This document shows, piece by piece, positions 57,605 through 64,000 of a stretch of 64,000 bases of DNA. The notes under the pieces are model-generated. The model did no database searches and was not told where the DNA came from. It saw nothing but the letters and a program-made list of their open reading frames with translations. Within the stretch, counting starts at the first letter, position 1; each line of letters starts with the position of its first letter. Position numbers and translations under genes: made by a program. The stretch spans positions 76,408,829 to 76,472,828 of the forward strand of contig OY804588.1 in assembly GCA_963680875.1 (NCBI GenBank), given 5' to 3'. Origin of the DNA: Bathymodiolus brooksi. Lineage: Eukaryota; Mollusca; Bivalvia; Mytilida; Modiolidae.

Positions 57605-58621
57605 TATGCCCGTCTCCGTGGACGGAAATTATACGAAAATGTTTACGATAAACAAACCAATACAATTCAACCTTTTGAACTTTGAAAATTCTGATATAAA
57701 TCTGGATAACATCGCACCTATTGTAATTCCTGAAAACCCTCCATGGTTAAATACAAGACCTACTTTTAATTTTGAACTTACACAATACAAAATATCTGAA
57801 ACAAACCCTTTACTAATTCAGCAACATTGTGCTGAAATTAGATCGGTAACATCTGAATAATCTACAATATATACTAATGGTTCAAATGATGGTGATAGAG
57901 TAGCATCGGCAGCTGTTTTTTGGACAGCAGGTATACTCTACTCGATTACCATCTTCTAGTTCGATCTCCAGTGCAGAAACTAATGCAAGACTTCATGCTT
58001 TGATGTTCGTTGCCTCTTCTGAAAAGAGTAAATTCATGATCTGTTCAGATTCTCTTTCTTGCATGTTGGTAATTGAGAATTGTAAAACTCAAAACCCTTT
58101 CATTTAATTTTTTTTTAAATTTATAAAAGCCTTGTCGTATAGATATCCATGGGATCACAGTCGTAATCCAGGAAGCCAAGAAGGCATTGGCTGATCCTGT
58201 ATCCAATTGTTCTATTCCCTATATAGATTTCAAACCTTTAATTATGACATATATTTTAAAACGCCGGCAAGATAGTTAGGATCAGAAAATTTATAACAAA
58301 TTGCACGAAATGCATTCCCTAGTTGTCAAGACTCCCTGTTCTTACGGTCAAGATCGGAAAGAACAGGTAGTCTTGACCAGATGTCGCAGATGTCATTGTA
58401 GACTTACTCATAGTTATTTGTTAAATAATGAGGAACGACCGGAATTTATTCCATATAATTCCAATTATTCATTAAGACATGTTTTGATTGACTGTGTGGA
58501 TGTTGCCGATGTTCGGCAGACATTCTACAATGTCAATAATTTATCTCATTTATTCACAAATGTCGCAGGCGATACAATTTTACAATTTTTAAAAGAAATG
58601 AATTTATATACAAAAATATAG
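57605..58621 (+). pseudogene. LINE ORF2 C-terminal remnant with RNase H domain
   Basis: A first frame (57605-57860) has NPPWLNTRPTFNFELTQYKI and SETNPLLIQQHCAEIRS. After a stop, STIYTNGSNDGDRVASAAVF (RNase H strand 1, with N where D is usual in 'YTDGS'), then a shifted frame gives RLPSSSSISSAETNARLHAL and FMICSDSLSCMLVI (RNase H E and D motifs). The last frame (58301-58621) is RKEQVVLTRCRRCHCRLTHS, YLLNNEERPEF, HVLIDCVDVADVRQTFYNV, ending LKEMNLYTKI. This is the C-terminus of an RNase H-bearing LINE common in molluscs. At least three frame breaks make it dead; the RT is absent (5' truncation). Confidence 0.85.
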
Positions 58622-58986
<365 letters not shown>

Positions 58987-59761
58987 TTGGTCAAGGGTTA
59001 CATTGTGCAATTTATATTATTAAATTTAGTCTGTCTATCCCGGAGTATGTTCCGTGGAATAGGTCGAAAACGCCTCAACAGAATCAGTTGAAAATTAGTT
59101 GCACTTCAGCATATTGTTTGTTTTTATTTTGTAACCACATTTAGGCGACGGGGGCATTCAATTTTAAGTGGTTTCTGTGCAATAACATAAAAATACCGCA
59201 GCATAATCACTTTAAACTAACTTGTTTGGAAATGTTGTTAATGACATCACATTCGAATCAAGTTCGAATTTCAATATGTGGGATATTTTGCATTCTTTGG
59301 TTTCTCAGATATGGTGCCAGACATATATTTTATGGCCCTACATTTCGCTTCATAGTTATTTTTGTCATATAATTTTGGTAATTTAAGCGTTTCTTCTATG
59401 ACTGCGTTGATTTTCGAGTGTACAAAGTATGCGATGACCTAAATAGTTGTTTTCGGCAGATTCTTGTGGTTCTGGCATCGCCATTGAATAATCTAGATGT
59501 CTTAGGCTCCTTATTTATAAAGCCGCGAATACCATATGTAATTTGGATGATAATTTTGACTGCAAAACAACCACTGTAATTACATGTGTATGATCATTTT
59601 CATAGCCAAAATACCCTTGAAATTTCTAATAATGCCAGCGCTTCATGGGGCTTTGCACGCCCTGGAGCCCTTACCAGGACTCTGCCCTGGAACTGCTGGG
59701 GACCTGGGTGGTCCCCTGAACCCCTTGTCTCACTAGAAAGGAGACCATAGTTACGGCCTAA

Positions 59762-61390
59762 ACATTGTTTCTTTTATTGCATTGCTTGGCAACAGAACAT
59801 GTTTTTTTTTATAATTATTTGACATTGTATATAAAGGCATACAGTGAGTTCAGCATCGTAAGCATCCAGTAGCTTTGTCGATCAACTAACACATATAATT
59901 GCTAAATATAAACCATATGAACATTTTAGGGGAGATGCTTGTTGAATATCGTTGACAATAGTGATCTAAGACTAGACATACAAGATGGCAGGTAATATTC
60001 ACACAGATATTATAATATAGAGTTATTATTTTTTTTAGAATTATGTTAATCTCAGAATACGCTATAGAGTATACATAAGAATATGTCTATATTACACATA
60101 TGAAGCAAATTAACGCTAAAATTCAAGGGACGCTTGAATTGGTTAATTGTTATAGAAACTGGTCGTATTTTGATATCTTTTGTAGGCCCTATATTCATAT
60201 ACAGGTCCGTAATTAGGATTGCGAAGAGGCGGAGAGATAGGGTGGAGGGATAATTTCTAAGATTACTATTTATGATATCACCTAAATTGTATTTAAATGG
60301 GAAGCAGTTACATAATCAAGAAAAATAAATATGCATTTAATAATTTGTTTGCTTAATACCATATCATTGCGAGAACAAGTTGCATTCTATGATATAATAA
60401 TGATGTATGTTTTGTACTAGACCAACGCCCTTATTTGGATTTCATGTCTCATTGTCTTGTCATAAAGGTAGGAATAATATATTTCGTAATTGTCTTATCG
60501 CATAATCTGGTCAGGAGATCATGACTAGGTTTTTTTCTGCTTTTGTGCTATTTTGTTTTTTGAAAACCCGATTTGATTGATTAGCAGTTTTAATCATTCG
60601 ATTATAAGACTCTTCAACGTGTACGTTTATCAGTATTACTACAGTAAATTCACATGATATCATATTCTTTGTCTTGTGTACACAATGTTGCCAGTGTCTT
60701 GGATTGTCATTTCTTGATTGTCCCGTCGATTTATCTAAAGTATATTGTAAGCTGTGTTGTCTACTCTGGAAACATATTGTACAGATAAATAGTAAACAAT
60801 TGGGAGGGGGATTGGGTCAGAAGAGAAGAAAATATCAAAGGAGAAATTCGAATAGTAAGCCAAAGAAAGACAGACAACACAATGTGCAAATGAAAAAGGG
60901 CAAAAAGATAAACAATGATATATGAAATAATACAGGAATTGCCACCGAGTATTCGAAAAAAATCAAAACATCATTGAGTTGGATGAGAGAGGAAATAAGG
61001 TAACTAAAATAAGTAAAATTTGAAAATGAAAATAGCAAAAGGTTAAGATAAGCTTGTAAATACCAATGGGTGTAATCAGACGTGACACGGTGATTAGTCA
61101 ATAATGAGGAAGGGGTCGGACTATGATTACGTTAAACGGATCATATCTGTGGATATATGCGATACATACTTTTCGTAGTGGTTAAGTCCCGATGATGACT
61201 TCAACTTCGCTTTCCTCTTAGCAACAACCCTCTGTCAATGTATATCATGATGACAATCTCAAATTCTGGAATATCGTATCAACTAAGAGATGTATACTTC
61301 ATATAGAGGTGCTACTTGAATATTGCTACATATAAATGGAACGTTCAGAACGTGAAAAGTTGAAATTATCTCTTTTGTTGTAAAGCTTCC
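59762..61390. repeat. Duplicated block, second copy
   Basis: Matches 55590-57270 as described there, then continues past it through the distal part of family A (GGAATATCGTATCAACTAAG, GAGGTGCTACTTGAATATTG, CTACATATAAATGGAACG; compare 35690-35780). The first copy loses similarity at about 57255, where the unassigned exon-like sequence begins. The insertion or rearrangement therefore hit the first copy. Confidence 0.8.
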
Positions 61391-61741
61391 TTCGTTCTTA
61401 AGCATCACCCGCTGCCAATGGTGCCTTCTATATCAAGGTATGACGTAGACCTATCAGTATATGTAGTATCCTTTGCTAAAGCACAATGTGATAGTTCCGA
61501 TCAGCAAAGTCATCAAACTTATAATTGTACAGTGAACGAACATCGTCTATATATTAAGTAAACTTTTTCAATGTAAAACGTTTAAAGGCCATTAAGTCAA
61601 CATTCTGACACACTCACTATCTAGTTCAGTATATTACCATACATTTTATAATGAGAGAATTTCAAACGACTTCAAGTTCAAATACCATTGTGTGATATAC
61701 AGTTCATGGAAGCAGTAAAAGCCCAAAACAGAAAGATTGTG
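61391..61741. other. No recognisable feature
   Basis: AT-rich sequence between the duplicated block and a SINE. No repeat match or exon seen. Confidence 0.4.
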
Positions 61742-62035
61742 ATAATTATTGAGTGATTTGATTTGATTTGATTTATTGTGATTAACGCCACTTTCAGCAA
61801 CATTTCAGCTATATCATGGCGACCAGATTTAGTGGTGAAAGAAGTCAGAGTACCCGGAGAAAACCACCAACCACGGGCAAGCAGTTAGTACACTTTATTA
61901 ATTGCGCTGCGAGTCGAGTGCACCCGTTTTGTAATATACAAAGCCGGGCCCACGTTGTATTGGCAATAGGCTTGCATGATTGGTTAGATCATCCAATTAC
62001 CTAACTCATTGAGCTAAGCGGGCCTTATAATTATT
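61742..62035 (-). mobile_element. Full-length SINE, reverse, with 9-bp target duplication
   Basis: The body (61751-62026) on the minus strand begins GGCCCGCTTAGCTCAATGAG, TTAGGTAATTGG, continues to a mutated box B-like region (GTGGGCCCGGC), then GGTTGGTGGTTTTCTCCGGG, CACTAAATCTGGTCGCCATG, ATATAGCTGAAATGTTGCTG, AAAGTGGCGTTAATC and an AAATC-repeat tail. ATAATTATT flanks it at 61742-61750 and 62027-62035. Confidence 0.88.
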
Positions 62036-62499
62036 GGTACGTACAGAGATATATGTTGTAACACCACAGAAAACTGATATCTCATAATGTGTTAATATCT
62101 AAAATGACAAAATAAAACAAAATCAATGGCATCATGATTGGACTGACCAAAACTGTAATGAATACATTGAATAATTGATTATGTGAAATACATGTATCCT
62201 ATTTTTGGTATTTAATATGATAGTACCTCCTATATGATGGTGATGGTCAAGCGTAGAAGATGCTAGGAACAATTCTAAAGCTGATTATTTACACATATGC
62301 AACATCAATCATATTAATGCTAAGTATATGATACAGTTATCTATTATACGTGGTTGTGAATAAAACAAAATTCCATAAATGTGAATTATGCTATGTTATT
62401 AAATATCATATACTAATGCTAATTTCAAAATAAGTTTATCATCAGTCTAAGGAACAAAAGTAAAACTATATATTTCCCAAAAACTGTTTTCGAACTTGT

Positions 62500-62840
62500 A
62501 CCTTTTAATAATGCTGTGTTTTCAAGTGGACAGATATATAAATAATAACGAATTTTAATACTACGTACACGATCACTATTTACACAGGAATTTTGTTATT
62601 TAATTTTAGATTTATAAATTACAACTGTGGAGTATTATCATAATAAAGCTGTATTGTTTCCGTTGTCGTATAATTTGACAAGACAGAAGTTTATTTTACA
62701 GCTTATTGAATTACTATACAATGCATATAATGGTATAGATATATATCAGATACATAATGACGTAAACATAAAGTAGCGTTGTCTAAAATCACGATATCTA
62801 AATCTAAGCTAAGAATGAATTAGGATAAGGACCAACTCCG
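62500..62840. repeat. Family D, third copy, internally deleted
   Basis: GTGTTTTCAAGTGGACAGAT, ACAACTGTGGAGTATTATCA, then a jump straight to GTATTGTTTCCGTTGTCGTA and ATGGTATAGATATATATCAG. The middle part with the CCTCCACAACAATAAG block is missing. 62036-62499 holds nothing recognisable. Confidence 0.75.
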
Positions 62841-62940
62841 ACTTCTTCCACCACTAAAACTGGTCGCCATGACATAGGTGGAATATTGCTGAAAATGGCG
62901 CTAAACACCCAAAAATCAATCCATAAATCAATCAATCAAT
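62838..62940 (+). mobile_element. SINE 3' fragment
   Basis: CCGACTTCTTCCACCACTAA, AACTGGTCGCCATGACATAG, GTGGAATATTGCTGAAAATG, GCGCTAAACACCC, then a short ATCAATC tail. It separates the third and fourth family D copies. Confidence 0.82.
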
Positions 62941-63665
62941 TGAGAATTTAAGAGCATAAGTAGGATGCGAGCCGTCAGAGACCAAGGAAGTCATACATTG
63001 TACATGGTTGTTAAAACATTCAGTAATGTCAATTCGACTTTAAAAAAAGGATAACATAGTTTAAAGAAACAGTTTTTTTTATCAGTCTATGGAACACAAA
63101 TAAACTAATATGTTTCCGAAGCTTGTCCAATTATTATGTGATTTCAAGTCTACAATTAAATAAGAATGTCAATATAATGTACACGACCACTATTTACCCA
63201 GGAATTCAGTTATTTAGTTTGTATTCAATTAAAGAATACAGCTGTAGAGTATTATCATATTAAACCTATCCTGTATTAATTATTATTTTAGACAAATATG
63301 TTTATCATGTCATAATCTGAGCCAAGGTTAATATTTAACATTTTTTTGATTTACGATATAATAGATCCAAACCTCCACAACAATAAGCAATACAATTAAT
63401 TTACTGTAACAAAGAACCCATTTATATTCTGTATTGTTTCCGTTGTCGTATGTCTTGACAAGACACAAGTTTATTTTACAGCTTATTGAATGACTGTACA
63501 GTGTATATAATGGTATAGATATATATCAGAAACATAATGATGTAAACATACAGTAGCGTTGTCTAAGATCATGATATCTAAATCTAAGCCAACAATAAAT
63601 TAGGATAAGGACCAACTCTAGAAGTTAACAATATAATACCATCGAACACGTTAATAAGGTACATT
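62937..63665. repeat. Family D, fourth and longest copy
   Basis: Starts TTGAGAATTTAAGAGCATAA (as at 53002), with CCAAGGAAGTCATACATTGT, ACATGGTTGTTAAAA, CAAGTCTACAATTAAATAAG, CCTCCACAACAATAAGCAAT and ATGGTATAGATATATATCAG. It ends near GAACACGTTAATAAGGTACA (63645-63664; compare 53683 and 55561). 63666-64000 has no recognisable feature. Confidence 0.8.
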
Positions 63666-64000
63666 CGAGGCCGTAACTACCATTGCGGCACTAAAAATTC
63701 CGTCAATTTGTGTTTCATAAATGATTTATAAAGGTGTCTTGTGTATCCTTTTATGTTGATTTTGCCTGAGTAGCATCAATTTGTTCCAACCGTATAATAG
63801 TCAGCCTATTCCGTATGTTATTGTACGTCGGAGCTGACTCAGCATCAAATCGTACACGCGATGTAGTATATATAAATATACGTTACATGTTTACATTGAC
63901 GACATTTCTTGTACAAACTGAATATTTGGCTGAAAACAGGATCTTGCCGAAAAAGTAAAGCAGGACAGTCCGACTTAGGTTTGTGCTAGTTGAAGTTGCA

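Overview
This is an AT-rich, intron-containing animal window, most likely from a bivalve mollusc. I infer this from the tRNA-derived SINEs, the LINE types, the palindrome-ended short repeats ('...CACCTGGCCCAAAGGGCCA...' and 'ATACCCC...GGGGGTAT') and the many minisatellites. No complete ordinary host gene is visible; almost everything is mobile or repetitive.

The centrepiece is a 16,571-bp DNA transposon at 26338-42908. It has 86-bp terminal inverted repeats (85 of 86 bases identical) and a TTAA duplication on each side (26334-26337 and 42909-42912). It carries two intact, spliced genes that face each other. One, on the + strand, is a 12-exon, 747-residue DDE/RNase H-fold transposase of Kolobok-like type (26573-37874). 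The other, on the - strand, is a 4-exon, 252-residue protein whose C-terminal half matches the zinc-binding cytoplasmic 'ballast' domain of the P2X7 receptor (42667-39637). The two start codons lie about 150 bp inside their respective inverted repeats. All inferred introns are GT-AG and all phases join, so the element looks young and possibly active. A second, small TTAA-flanked foldback element (26096-26333) abuts its left end and shares the same TTAA. Without both insertions, the flanks would form an 18-bp perfect palindrome centred on TTAA.

Left of it (1-26095): a minisatellite; a hAT-like 1.24-kb inverted-repeat element; a broken and truncated copy of the protein phosphatase 6 catalytic subunit gene (five exon remnants, 3434-11659); several SINEs; a two-ORF LINE with a 2A-like motif ahead of its endonuclease, inactivated by frameshifts and a stop (15931-22311); and fragments of a Crypton-type tyrosine recombinase.

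Right of it (42913-64000): foldback elements, many copies of one dispersed repeat ('family A'), five minisatellite arrays (units about 24, 25, 39, 56 and 58 bp), a tandemly duplicated 1.6-kb block, a LINE 3' fragment with RNase H domain, and a (CAAT)n microsatellite. Several arrays lie inside or next to family A copies. The SINEs and the RNase H LINE share their 3' tail, suggesting that this LINE type mobilises these SINEs.
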